Part shown: positions 1-7,336 of the stretch, one piece after another | Numbering within the stretch: the first letter of the stretch is position 1 | Layout: each line of letters opens with the position of its first letter | Source: a virus | IMG/VR virus record: IMGVR_UViG_3300046466_000161 | Location: 1 to 37,036 of that record | Strand: one strand, 5' to 3' | Length of the DNA: 37,036 bases | Program-made: the position numbers and the translations under genes | Notes under the pieces: generated by a model | What the model was told of the DNA's origin: nothing | Seen by the model: only the letters and a program-made list of their open reading frames with translations | Databases searched by the model: none

Positions 1-2013
1 AGTTATCCGTCAGTATATGAACATGCTACAAATTGTGTAGACCTAGGTATCTATGATTCAGATATTTTAAATAAGTATACAATAGAAGAATGGGAGAGAA
101 TCGATAATTGTATCGATCATAGTCGTGACCTTCTTTTTACATTTGCTGGTCTTCGCCAAGTTTCTGACAAGTACCTTGTTCAGGATCGTAGTACAAATGA
201 AGTATACGAGACACCACAGTTCATGTATCTCATGATTGCTGTGACACTCTTCCAAAATTATCCACAAGAAACCCGTTTAAAATACGTTAAGGATTACTAT
301 GACGCAATCTCCAGACACAAAATCAACATCCCAACTCCCATCATGGCAGGTGTCAGAACACCCCTTCGTCAATTTGCATCTTGCGTTTTGGTTGATATTG
401 ATGACACCCTCAATAGTATCTTTAGCAGTGATATGGCTGTTGGCTACTATGTCTCACAAAGGGCTGGTATCGGCATTAACGCAGGAAGAATCAGAGGGAT
501 CAATGCTAAGATCCGTGGAGGAGAAGTTCAGCACACAGGTGTTGTCCCCTTCCTTAAAAAGTTTGAATCAACTGTACGATGCTGCACTCAAAACGGGATC
601 AGAGGTGGGTCAGCGACTGTCCACTTTCCGATCTGGCACCAAGAAATAGAAGATATTATTGTTCTTAAGAACAACAAAGGAACAGAAGATAATAGAGTTA
701 GAAAGTTAGACTATAGTATACAAATTTCAAAATTATTCTATGAAAGATTTATTGCAAGTGAGAACATTAGTTTATTCTCTCCTCACGATGTTCCTGGTTT
801 ATATGATGCTTTCGGAACTGATGGTTTTGACGAACTATACAGACAATACGAAGCAAACGAGACCATCCCTAGAAAAACTATTGGAGCACAAGAATTAATT
901 CTTGATATCCTTAAGGAAAGAGCAGAGACTGGTCGTTTGTATATTATGAACATTGACCATTGCAATGAACATTCTTCCTTCCTTGATAAGGTAAATATGA
1001 GTAACCTCTGTCAAGAGATTACACTTCCAACTGACCCTATCAATCACATTGATGATCGTGACGGTGAGATTGCACTGTGTATTCTATCTGCTATCAACGT
1101 AGGTAAGATCAATAAGTTAGATGAATTAGAAAACCTCTGTGACCTAGCAGTCCGTGGTCTAGAGGAACTTATTGATTATCAGAACTACCCTGTACAAGCA
1201 GCGGAACGTTCTACACTTGCTCGTCGTTCACTTGGTATTGGTTACATCGGACTTGCACACTACCTAGCAAAAAATGGATACAGTTATGAAGATCCCGCAG
1301 CATGGAAATCAGTCCACGACTTGTCTGAATCTTTCCAGTTCTATCTACTTAAGTCAAGTAACACAATTGCCCAAGAAAAAGGGGCATGTGAAGCTTTTCA
1401 TAGAACCAAGTATGCGGACGGTCTCCTCCCAATCGACACTTATAAGCGTGACATCGATGAGTTCTGTGGGACAGAATTAAGTTATGATTGGGAATCTCTT
1501 AGAGAATCTATCTTGGAGCATGGATTACGGCACTCAACACTGTCCGCACAAATGCCTTCAGAGAGCAGTTCCGTTGTGTCAAATGCAACAAATGGAGTTG
1601 AACCACCTAGAGGATACTTGTCCGTTAAGAAATCTAAGAAGGGACCCCTTAAGCAGATTGTTCCACAATATACTACGTTGAAGAACAATTACACATTGCT
1701 TTGGGATATGAAAGGTAATGATGGTTATATCAAGATAATTTCTGCTATGCAGAAGTTCTTTGATCAAGCAATAAGTGGTAACTGGAGTTACAATCCAGCA
1801 AATTATGAAAATAATGAGGTTCCTGTATCAGAAATGGCAGGTGACCTTCTTAAAACATATAAGTATGGATGGAAAACATCATATTATCAGAACACATACG
1901 ATCAAAAAGAGGAGGAACCATCACTAACCGATGAGAAGAAAGAATCAATCAAAGATTTATTAAACCAAATTCTAGAAACAGAGGAAGACGACTGTGACAG
2001 TTGCAAAATTTAG
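1..2013 (+). CDS. nrdA: Ribonucleotide reductase class Ia, large (alpha) subunit, 5'-truncated by window edge
   Basis: This subunit reduces ribonucleoside diphosphates to deoxynucleotides, using the radical generated by the neighbouring NrdB. The frame is open from base 1, so the N-terminus (about 90 residues by comparison with E. coli NrdA, including the ATP-cone region) lies outside the window. The 670 visible residues match E. coli NrdA throughout: the SCVL active-site cysteine (codon at 382), SQRAGIGINAGRIR, the NLC-E motif with a second active-site cysteine, ALC-LSA with the third, PSE-SS--SNATNG-EPPRG, the double-tyrosine radical relay in SYYQNT, and a C-terminal CDSCKI redox cysteine pair. 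In the cyanophage setting it supplies dNTPs from recycled host RNA. It is followed after 10 bases by nrdB. Identity is secure. Confidence 0.98.
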   Translation, partial: SYPSVYEHATNCVDLGIYDSDILNKYTIEEWERIDNCIDHSRDLLFTFAGLRQVSDKYLVQDRSTNEVYETPQFMYLMIAVTLFQNYPQETRLKYVKDYYDAISRHKINIPTPIMAGVRTPLRQFASCVLVDIDDTLNSIFSSDMAVGYYVSQRAGIGINAGRIRGINAKIRGGEVQHTGVVPFLKKFESTVRCCTQNGIRGGSATVHFPIWHQEIEDIIVLKNNKGTEDNRVRKLDYSIQISKLFYERFIASENISLFSPHDVPGLYDAFGTDGFDELYRQYEANETIPRKTIGAQELILDILKERAETGRLYIMNIDHCNEHSSFLDKVNMSNLCQEITLPTDPINHIDDRDGEIALCILSAINVGKINKLDELENLCDLAVRGLEELIDYQNYPVQAAERSTLARRSLGIGYIGLAHYLAKNGYSYEDPAAWKSVHDLSESFQFYLLKSSNTIAQEKGACEAFHRTKYADGLLPIDTYKRDIDEFCGTELSYDWESLRESILEHGLRHSTLSAQMPSESSSVVSNATNGVEPPRGYLSVKKSKKGPLKQIVPQYTTLKNNYTLLWDMKGNDGYIKIISAMQKFFDQAISGNWSYNPANYENNEVPVSEMAGDLLKTYKYGWKTSYYQNTYDQKEEEPSLTDEKKESIKDLLNQILETEEDDCDSCKI

Positions 2014-2023
2014 AAAGGAATCT

Positions 2024-3175
2024 ATGAAAACCCAAGTAAAAGGTATGACGGTATTCAATACAGATATCGTTGATACTACTAAAGGACAGATGTTCTTTGG
2101 TCCTCCACTAGGAGTCCAGCGATACGATAAGTTTAAGTATCCTATATTTGACAAGTTAACACAGACACAGTTAGGTTTCTTCTGGAGACCAGAAGAAGTA
2201 TCATTACAAAAAGACAGGGCAGATTATCAAACGTTAAACAATGCACAGAAACACATATTTACTAGCAATCTCAAGTATCAAATCCTCTTGGACTCCGTAC
2301 AAGGTCGTGGTCCTGGTATTGCTTTCGCTCCTTATTGTTCCTTACCTGAGTTAGAATCTGCTATGAGTATTTGGCAGACTATGGAGATGGTTCATAGTAG
2401 GTCATACACTCACATTATCAAGAACGTGTACCCTGACCCTTCAGACGTGTTCGATAAGATATTGAGTGATGATAAGATCCTTGCAAGGGCACAGTCCGTT
2501 ACAGGGGCATATGATGACTTCTTACAGGCAGCATCTGAATGGGGTTCTGGTAGACAGTGGCAACATGCTTTAGAAGACACACCTAATGCAAAGGATGAAC
2601 TCTATGAATTAAAGAGAAAACTATACAAAGCAGTAGCAAATGTATACATTTTGGAAGGGATTAGATTTTATGTTAGTTTCGCTTGTAGTTTTGCTTTTGG
2701 TGAGCTTAAGTTACTTGAAGGTTCTGCTAAGATCATATCATTGATAGCAAGAGATGAGTCACAGCATATGGTTATCACTCAAAACATTCTTAAAAAATGG
2801 CAAGAGGGTGATGATCCAGAGATGAAACAGATTGCTGAAGAGGAACGTGATAATGTTTATAAGATGTTTGAGAACACAGTTCTAGAAGAGAAGGAATGGG
2901 CAGAGTACCTATTCAAAGATGGATCTATCATTGGTCTTAATGATAAACTTCTTTCTAACTATGTTGAATGGACTGCTAACCGTAGATTAAAAGCGATTGG
3001 TTTCGATGCAATCTTTGATACACCATTAGCAAACAATCCATTACCTTGGACTGCACACTGGTTGTCTTCTAAAGGACTACAAGTAGCACCACAAGAGACA
3101 GAGGTGGAGTCGTACATGATAGGGAGCATTAAACAAGATGTCAAAAAAGACACGTTCGCAGGGTTTCAGTTATAA
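2024..3175 (+). CDS. nrdB: Ribonucleotide reductase class Ia, small (beta) subunit
   Basis: This subunit carries the diiron-tyrosyl radical cofactor that activates NrdA. The protein of about 383 residues aligns along its full length with E. coli NrdB, including MFFGPP near the N-terminus, FFWRPEEV, the iron ligand Asp in LLDSVQG, the E--HSRSYTHII segment holding the ligands Glu and His and the radical Tyr, RFYVSFACSFAF, ARDE-QH with the distal Glu and His ligands, and a C-terminal FAGFQL tail that should dock on NrdA. I chose ATG 2024 because an AAAGGA ribosome site lies just upstream and the resulting N-terminus fits the family. A GTG at 1994, inside the nrdA end and behind GAGG, is a possible alternative. 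It is co-transcribed with nrdA. Confidence 0.97.
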   Translation: MKTQVKGMTVFNTDIVDTTKGQMFFGPPLGVQRYDKFKYPIFDKLTQTQLGFFWRPEEVSLQKDRADYQTLNNAQKHIFTSNLKYQILLDSVQGRGPGIAFAPYCSLPELESAMSIWQTMEMVHSRSYTHIIKNVYPDPSDVFDKILSDDKILARAQSVTGAYDDFLQAASEWGSGRQWQHALEDTPNAKDELYELKRKLYKAVANVYILEGIRFYVSFACSFAFGELKLLEGSAKIISLIARDESQHMVITQNILKKWQEGDDPEMKQIAEEERDNVYKMFENTVLEEKEWAEYLFKDGSIIGLNDKLLSNYVEWTANRRLKAIGFDAIFDTPLANNPLPWTAHWLSSKGLQVAPQETEVESYMIGSIKQDVKKDTFAGFQL

Positions 3176-3626
3176 CTTTGAAATTGCCTTTGGCAAAGGA
3201 AAAGATACAACTTTACAAAAGATAAAGAGGTGGATCAATAAACAGAAACCACCTCTCAATACTATTTTGAAATATCTTTTTTCATACATAGAAAAATGGT
3301 ACTGGGACGGTAAAGTCTTGGATACTATGGCAGGTGTTGACTTAGAAACCAAAAAATTACATGAACTATGGGAGGAAAATGACAGAGAACTTACCCCACA
3401 CGTCGTGGAGAGAGGAGTATTTGGAGACGACGGGTGGTCTATCGAAATTTCAAACCCAGCTTTTGAAAGAGGGACCGAAGTCTCTGTCCCAAAGTTGGTT
3501 ACTCCAAGCAATGTACGGTCAGTGGAAAAAGAGAAAGGGAATCAAAGACCCAGAACCACCAAACTGTCAGAGCAGCATGAAGGAGTGGGAAGAGTCAATC
3601 AAGAAATACCAGACCCGTGGGACTAA
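3138..3626 (+). CDS. Hypothetical protein downstream of nrdB
   Basis: I do not recognise this 162-residue protein. It begins inside the last codons of nrdB (overlap 38 bases) and has a basic N-terminal half with a likely helical segment around residues 40-55 (LKYLFSYIEKWYW). The C-terminal half contains FGDDGWSIEISNPAF and ends in PDPWD. Third-base GC in the C-terminal part is lower than in the competing frame at 3379-3630 and closer to that of neighbouring genes, which mildly favours this frame as coding. There is no strong ribosome site before ATG 3138, so the real start could be internal. The last third is overlapped by a second open frame with a strong ribosome site, so the exact gene structure is uncertain. 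Confidence 0.55.
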   Translation: MSKKTRSQGFSYNFEIAFGKGKDTTLQKIKRWINKQKPPLNTILKYLFSYIEKWYWDGKVLDTMAGVDLETKKLHELWEENDRELTPHVVERGVFGDDGWSIEISNPAFERGTEVSVPKLVTPSNVRSVEKEKGNQRPRTTKLSEQHEGVGRVNQEIPDPWD

Positions 3627-3630
3627 GTAA
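3379..3630 (+). CDS. Candidate small protein in an overlapping frame
   Basis: This 83-residue frame starts at ATG 3379 directly behind a strong GGGAGG ribosome site (3370-3375). It ends in a TAATG junction that overlaps the pebS start by one base, which is the usual way genes join in this genome. The C-terminal half is basic and protein-like (SWLLQAMYGQWKKRKGIKD, then many Lys and Glu). It lies wholly inside the hypothetical gene at 3138-3626 in another frame. Its third-base GC is higher than that of its neighbours, which argues against it. Either this is a genuine overprinted gene coupled to pebS, or the signals are coincidental. I do not recognise a family. Confidence 0.4.
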   Translation: MTENLPHTSWREEYLETTGGLSKFQTQLLKEGPKSLSQSWLLQAMYGQWKKRKGIKDPEPPNCQSSMKEWEESIKKYQTRGTK

Positions 3631-4256
3631 TGGATCTTTGGAAAAATTATAAAACCGTTGTATCAGATGTCTTTCCTGATATAGAATTTGTTGAAAGACA
3701 TGCTGAATGGACTAATGATAAGGGTGTAAACCTAACTGCAGATCTGTATAAAGGTGAACACTTAATCAAGTCAAGACAAGTTGAAATTTGGGATGATAAA
3801 TCTTGTAGCATCCACAACAATATAATATACCCTAAGACAGGATCTAATTTACCCTGTTTTGGTATGGATCTCATGGGAATGAGTGACAAGAGAGTTGTCA
3901 TTGTGTTTGATTTTCAACATCCTGTGGAAAAATACCTATTTTATACACCAGAATTACCTAAAGTAGAGGGAACCTATAGGTTCTTTGAAGCAGGTAATCA
4001 TTTTTCAGACAACCTTATTGTTAGATATTGTCAACCTGATGAAGTAGATGAATACCTACCATTGTTTGAAAAATATCTGAGGTTTTATAAAAATATGTTG
4101 AATGAGAGTCAACCAACTGGTACTGACACATCAGAGTACATAGACTTTGACAAGTATATGATAAGACTTGACCCTATCTCAGGGTATTTGTCTAATAGAT
4201 TTGGCAAAGAAGAGGCTCATACTCTAATTAAAGAATTCTTTTTCAGTTATGCTTAA
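3630..4256 (+). CDS. pebS: Phycoerythrobilin synthase (ferredoxin-dependent bilin reductase)
   Basis: PebS reduces biliverdin IXalpha to phycoerythrobilin in two two-electron ferredoxin-dependent steps, a job that needs PebA plus PebB in the host. The 208-residue protein matches the known cyanophage PebS family: LTADLYKGEHLIKSR, YPKTGSNLPCFGMDLM, KRVVIVFDFQHPVEKYLF, YRFFEAGNHFS, VRYCQPDEVDEYL and YMIRLDP-SGYL. The two catalytic aspartates are present at D80 (FGMD) and D181 (RLDP). Their spacing of 101 residues equals that of D105 and D206 in the P-SSM2 enzyme. It is somewhat shorter than the 233-residue P-SSM2 protein because of a shorter N-terminus. It is followed after two bases by pcyA, giving an unusual tandem of two bilin reductases. 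No heme oxygenase gene lies in this window. Confidence 0.93.
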   Translation: MDLWKNYKTVVSDVFPDIEFVERHAEWTNDKGVNLTADLYKGEHLIKSRQVEIWDDKSCSIHNNIIYPKTGSNLPCFGMDLMGMSDKRVVIVFDFQHPVEKYLFYTPELPKVEGTYRFFEAGNHFSDNLIVRYCQPDEVDEYLPLFEKYLRFYKNMLNESQPTGTDTSEYIDFDKYMIRLDPISGYLSNRFGKEEAHTLIKEFFFSYA

Positions 4257-4258
4257 AA

Positions 4259-4936
4259 ATGATTAAAGATTTATCCGATATTATCCGCAAGCATCAAAAA
4301 ACTCTACCTAACATAGAGGAAATGGATGTTGCTGATAAGTTTAAAGAAGTCTATAAAGAAACAGAAGATGGCAATCTAGTCATTGAGAATGAAATGCACA
4401 TGTGTACTGGATTACGTAAGGTACACATGGAAATTGCTAATCTGGGAGCACTAGATATCATTCATTGTATCTGGTATCCTGATCCAGACTTCGATCTGCC
4501 TATTTTTGGTGCTGATATTGTATCTAATAGGAACATTGTTACTGCTGCTATCACAGATATTTCTCCTGTAGGTGACCTAGAACACCCAATCTATGAAGAG
4601 ATAGAGGATATTAGCAGGATGCATAGTTTTAAACACAACAGAGATATACCTGCATGGGGTGAGATCTTCTCCCCTTACTGTAAGTTTGCTAGATTGGAAA
4701 CCGATGAAGAGAAAAGCACATTTTGTAAGGTAGTTGACCAGTATCTAGATGCATTTGTGGGTGCTGTGTGGAAATCTACTATTGATTACAATGGAGCAGA
4801 ACAAAGAAATGAAGCACAGATAAACTATTGTACAAATCAGAAGAAGAACGACAAAACTAGAAAGATTCTTACCAATTATTTTGGTGACAAGTGGGCAGAG
4901 AATTATATCAATCAAGTCTTATTTGACGAGCCATAA
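4259..4936 (+). CDS. pcyA: Phycocyanobilin:ferredoxin oxidoreductase
   Basis: PcyA reduces biliverdin IXalpha to phycocyanobilin with electrons from ferredoxin. The 225-residue protein has the PcyA core: TGLRKVHMEIANLG, LDIIHCIWYPDPDFDLPIFGADIV, AAITDISPV and PAWGEIFSPYCKFARL. The three residues known to be important in Synechocystis PcyA (E76, H88, D105) are kept here as E58, H69 and D86. This favours PcyA over the phage PcyX branch, which makes phycoerythrobilin, although substrate outcome cannot be proved from sequence. It sits two bases after pebS and is probably translated with it. Having both reductases would let the phage draw biliverdin to two different bilins. Confidence 0.92.
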   Translation: MIKDLSDIIRKHQKTLPNIEEMDVADKFKEVYKETEDGNLVIENEMHMCTGLRKVHMEIANLGALDIIHCIWYPDPDFDLPIFGADIVSNRNIVTAAITDISPVGDLEHPIYEEIEDISRMHSFKHNRDIPAWGEIFSPYCKFARLETDEEKSTFCKVVDQYLDAFVGAVWKSTIDYNGAEQRNEAQINYCTNQKKNDKTRKILTNYFGDKWAENYINQVLFDEP

Positions 4937-4939
4937 ATA
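4932..4939 (+). promoter_or_regulatory. Late-promoter-like box CATAAATA
   Basis: The box matches the NATAAATA late-promoter consensus described for T4-like cyanophages and spans the pcyA stop codon. It is only about 10 bases before ATG 4950, so a transcript would start very close to that codon or to the GIY-YIG start at 4961. The match could be a chance product of the TAA stop and A-rich context. Confidence 0.35.
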
Positions 4940-4960
4940 AGGTGATGATATGATGCAACA

Positions 4961-5437
4961 GTGGCACAGAAACATGATGTACAAAAGGATGTTGAAGAAT
5001 ATCCAAATCCCTGGCAATATATGGGTACCATTTTTAGTGGGACTGATCTTGGGGACTACTATGGTTTTGTTTATAAAATTACCTGTCAAACAACCAACCG
5101 TTGCTACATCGGAAGAAAGTATTTCTGGCAGAAACGAAAGCCTAGAAGTAATAATTCAACTAAAAAGCGGAGAAGAGTTACAAGTGAGAGCAACTGGAAG
5201 AACTACTATGGAAGTTCTGAAGAGCTTAAAGCAGATAGAAAAATACTTGGAGACTCAGCGTTCAAAAGAGAAATCTTATCCCTCCATACCACCCCAGGAA
5301 GAGTCAATTATGAAGAAACAAGACAACTCTTCCTTCATGACGTTCTAACTGAGGCACTTGACAACGGAGAACCAGCATATTATAATTCTAATATACTAGG
5401 AAGGTACTATCGTAAAGATTATTTTACTTGTGATTAA
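4961..5437 (+). CDS. GIY-YIG endonuclease-like protein
   Basis: The 158-residue protein has a GIY-YIG nuclease-like N-terminal core: YYGFVYKITC (residues 33-42) as the GIY strand and CYIGRKYFW (48-56) as the YIG strand with the following Arg. Next come a basic stretch (KRKPR, KKRRR), SNWKNYYGSSEELK, FKREILSLH and NYEETRQLFL, where Glu 118 or 119 could be the metal-binding acid, and NSNILGRYYRK at the end. Small proteins of this kind are common in T4-like marine phages and may be homing or repair nucleases. The start is probably GTG 4961, since an in-frame TGA lies at 4946 and the first in-frame ATG (5021) would remove the start of the domain. The strong AAGGTGAT ribosome site at 4939-4946 is better placed for ATG 4950 in a different frame. 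Confidence 0.8.
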   Translation: MAQKHDVQKDVEEYPNPWQYMGTIFSGTDLGDYYGFVYKITCQTTNRCYIGRKYFWQKRKPRSNNSTKKRRRVTSESNWKNYYGSSEELKADRKILGDSAFKREILSLHTTPGRVNYEETRQLFLHDVLTEALDNGEPAYYNSNILGRYYRKDYFTCD

Positions 5438-5457
5438 AAATTTCATATATATTAAAA

Positions 5458-5700
5458 ATGACTGAACCTCATATGAGTTTTCCTGCACCAAAGTATTTAA
5501 AATATGATCCTTGGTTTGGTCCTGCTGTTCTTTCAGAAGAACAACAAAAATATATGCTTGCTGAATTGGAAAGAGATAATATTTTGATACCTTTAAGAGA
5601 AGAAAAAGCAGATGTTGACAATATCCATAAAGTGATGTATAATCTAGCTACCCAATGGAAAAAACGATTGGGTGGAGGATCCGAAAGTTATTGGATCTGA
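5458..5700 (+). CDS. Hypothetical protein, 80 aa
   Basis: I do not recognise this small acidic protein. It has a Pro/Tyr-rich N-terminus (APKYLKYDPWFGPAVLS), a helical Glu/Lys-rich middle, and a Gly/Ser-rich end. It begins 20 bases after the GIY-YIG gene behind an AT-only stretch without a clear ribosome site. Base composition and codon choice match the neighbours, so it is likely real. Confidence 0.65.
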   Translation: MTEPHMSFPAPKYLKYDPWFGPAVLSEEQQKYMLAELERDNILIPLREEKADVDNIHKVMYNLATQWKKRLGGGSESYWI

Positions 5701-5724
5701 CGTGAAATTGACCTTTGAGGAGAG

Positions 5725-5949
5725 ATGATTAACCTAGAAGAAAAATTTGAATCCTACATCAAACATGGTAGTAGTAAGGGTTTTCGTATAGATGGTGTTA
5801 TTGAACCAGTCACGGGGTATGGTTACCATTGTGATGGTTCCGACATCGTTGGGTACTGGGTTAACACTAGAAATTATAAACTGTACTATAATATGAACGA
5901 ACAGTTCATAAAAATGGAACCTTTAAATGAACACAGCAACTTAACATGA
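5725..5949 (+). CDS. Hypothetical protein, 74 aa, coupled to talC
   Basis: This is an unknown 74-residue protein rich in Tyr, Gly and Asn (FRIDGVIEPVTGYGYHCDGS, VGYWVNTRNYKLYYN). A TGAGGAGAG ribosome site stands just before ATG 5725. The last codons overlap the talC start as ATGA, so the two genes are probably translationally coupled. No domain is evident. Confidence 0.75.
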   Translation: MINLEEKFESYIKHGSSKGFRIDGVIEPVTGYGYHCDGSDIVGYWVNTRNYKLYYNMNEQFIKMEPLNEHSNLT

Positions 5950-6596
5950 AAATATTTTTAGATACAGCAGACATTAATGAGATTCGTGAGCGTTGGGACA
6001 CTGGTATTATTACTGGTGTAACTACTAACCCAACTCTTGTTCGTAAAGCAGGTGGTAAGTATGTAGATCTTGCCAAATCAATCCTAGAGGAGTTTCCAGA
6101 GATTGAATCTCTTTCTTTGGAAGTCTCTGGTGAAAGTTACATGGATTTCTTGCGTAACATGGGTGATTTTTATCTTGGTCATCCTTCAGTTACATTGAAA
6201 ATTCCTTGTACAAGAGAAGGTCTTAGATTTGTTACGCATTGTGCAGAGAATGGAGTACCAACTAATGTAACATTATGCTTCAGTGCTGCTCAGGCAGTAA
6301 TGGCAGGTCTTTCTGGTGCTACTATGATCTCACCATTCGTAGGTCGTATGAATGATAACTCTTTTAGTGGTGTTGAACTTGTTCGTTCTATCTCACAACT
6401 ATATAAACAGCATGGAGTAGAGACTAAGGTCTTAGCAGCATCATTAAGAGATGCTCATCATGTTTCTAGGTGCCTTCTTGCGGGTGCTGATATAGTAACA
6501 CTACCTCCTAGCACCTTTGATAAGATGTATGATAGTGTACTAACTCGTGAAGGGTTAGAAATATTCAAAAACGATTTCAAGGAGATGGGAGGTTAA
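5946..6596 (+). CDS. talC: Transaldolase (TalC type)
   Basis: Transaldolase moves a three-carbon dihydroxyacetone unit between sugar phosphates in the pentose phosphate pathway. Cyanophages carry this short form and are thought to use it to steer host carbon away from the Calvin cycle towards NADPH and ribose. The 216-residue protein has the family signatures MKIFLDTADI, GVTTNPTLV near residue 24, the Schiff-base lysine K85 in VTLKIP, NVTLCFSAAQA, SPFVGRMND, and DIVTLPP near the C-terminus. The length is typical of the small TalC/fructose-6-phosphate aldolase family. It is coupled to its neighbours by ATGA at the start and TAATG at the end, and the glutaredoxin gene follows. Confidence 0.97.
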   Translation: MKIFLDTADINEIRERWDTGIITGVTTNPTLVRKAGGKYVDLAKSILEEFPEIESLSLEVSGESYMDFLRNMGDFYLGHPSVTLKIPCTREGLRFVTHCAENGVPTNVTLCFSAAQAVMAGLSGATMISPFVGRMNDNSFSGVELVRSISQLYKQHGVETKVLAASLRDAHHVSRCLLAGADIVTLPPSTFDKMYDSVLTREGLEIFKNDFKEMGG

Positions 6597-6835
6597 TGAC
6601 ATTCACCGTATACTCTAAACAGGGATGCCCTTATTGCGAAAAATTTATCGCAATTATTGAATACGAAGAACTAAAACATGTTGTTTATGAACTAGAAAAG
6701 GACTTTACCAAAGAGCAGTTCATTGCTGAGTTCGGTGAAGGTTCTACATTTCCACAAATTGTGGTGAATAGTCAAAAATTAGGTGGTTGCCGAGAGGCAA
6801 TTGAATATTTACAAGAAAATAAAATTGTTGCATGA
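6596..6835 (+). CDS. Glutaredoxin (CPYC type)
   Basis: This is a small thiol-disulfide oxidoreductase of 79 residues with the active site C11-P-Y-C14 after an initial FTVYSKQG strand, the cis-proline TFPQIVV loop, and the LGGC-EAIEYL C-terminal helix typical of glutaredoxins. In T4-like phages glutaredoxins reduce the class I ribonucleotide reductase encoded here as NrdAB. The start overlaps the talC stop by one base (TAATG), with GGGAGG upstream as ribosome site. Confidence 0.93.
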   Translation: MTFTVYSKQGCPYCEKFIAIIEYEELKHVVYELEKDFTKEQFIAEFGEGSTFPQIVVNSQKLGGCREAIEYLQENKIVA

Positions 6836-6836
6836 C

Positions 6837-6989
6837 ATGATTGAATTAACTGAGGCAGAATTTAAAGGAGACCTAGCCAAATATACTACACGTATAGAAC
6901 ATGGTGAGGACTTCCTTATTAAAAAAGAAAGTGGTGAAAAATATATTGCCACTGACATTGAAAAATTCAAAAACCCTTGTGACATATAA
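6837..6989 (+). CDS. Small Phd/YefM antitoxin-like protein, 50 aa
   Basis: The 50-residue protein begins MIELTEAEFKGDLAKY and continues with IEHGEDFLIKK and a short acidic-basic end. This is the order and spacing of the N-terminal DNA-binding fold of Phd/YefM type II antitoxins (a short strand, helix AEF---L-KY, then GE-FLI). No toxin gene adjoins it, so it could be an orphan antitoxin-like regulator or an unrelated small protein. I chose ATG 6837, two bases after the glutaredoxin stop, because an upstream in-frame start at 6783 would lie inside glutaredoxin. The similarity is by eye only. Confidence 0.6.
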   Translation: MIELTEAEFKGDLAKYTTRIEHGEDFLIKKESGEKYIATDIEKFKNPCDI

Positions 6990-6993
6990 TAAA

Positions 6994-7032
6994 GTGGCAC
7001 ACCCCCTTCCCAAAAGGAAGATGAGGTGCTAC
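6994..7032 (+). promoter_or_regulatory. Imperfect stem-loop in the 6990-7057 intergenic gap
   Basis: Outer arms GTGGCAC (6994-7000) and GTGCTAC (7026-7032) pair with one G-U, and an inner stem CTTCC (7006-7010) with GGAAG (7016-7020) closes a CAAAA loop. A TATAAT hexamer overlaps the preceding stop codon (6985-6990), so an RNA starting about seven bases later would begin with this hairpin. There is no U-tract, so it is not a simple terminator. It may be a 5' stabilising or regulatory structure for the next gene. Confidence 0.45.
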
Positions 7033-7057
7033 AATTACAAGGTAAACAAAAAAACTC

Positions 7058-7336
7058 ATGACCGCAACCGTAATCTTTGAAAGATTCCCCTATCGTTACG
7101 TTCAGTGTGGAACCCTTGATATCAATGGTTTACCAGACTATCGTATATTAAAATACAATGAGGTAACTAGGAGTTACCAAACAATGTACTATCTTGATAG
7201 TCAGATACAATTAGATTGCTGTCTTGAAGATCCTGAGTACACTAAGTGGTTAGACCCAGACCCTGAAGTGGGTGCTTATCCTAACAAATCCGATTCCGTA
7301 AAAAACGAAAACTATGTCAATACAATCTCATCTTGA
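7058..7336 (+). CDS. Hypothetical protein, 92 aa
   Basis: This is an unknown acidic protein with a strand-rich N-terminal half (ATVIFERFPYRYVQCGTLDI, then RILKYNEVTRSYQTMYYLDS) and a CCLEDPEYTKWLDPDPEVG acidic segment. The ribosome site is weak (AAGGT well upstream of ATG 7058), and the stem-loop at 6994-7032 lies in its leader. The end overlaps the next gene by 23 bases. Confidence 0.7.
   Translation: MTATVIFERFPYRYVQCGTLDINGLPDYRILKYNEVTRSYQTMYYLDSQIQLDCCLEDPEYTKWLDPDPEVGAYPNKSDSVKNENYVNTISS

Noticed and set aside
1994-2023. Ten extra N-terminal codons for NrdB from GTG 1994
   Set aside because: Possible because of a GAGG upstream, but ATG 2024 has an AAAGGA site at a better distance and gives a normal N-terminus.
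4259-4936. Reading the second bilin reductase as PcyX
   Set aside because: The Glu equivalent to E76 of PcyA is present (HMEIA) together with the His and Asp, which fits PcyA better. I did not exclude it biochemically.
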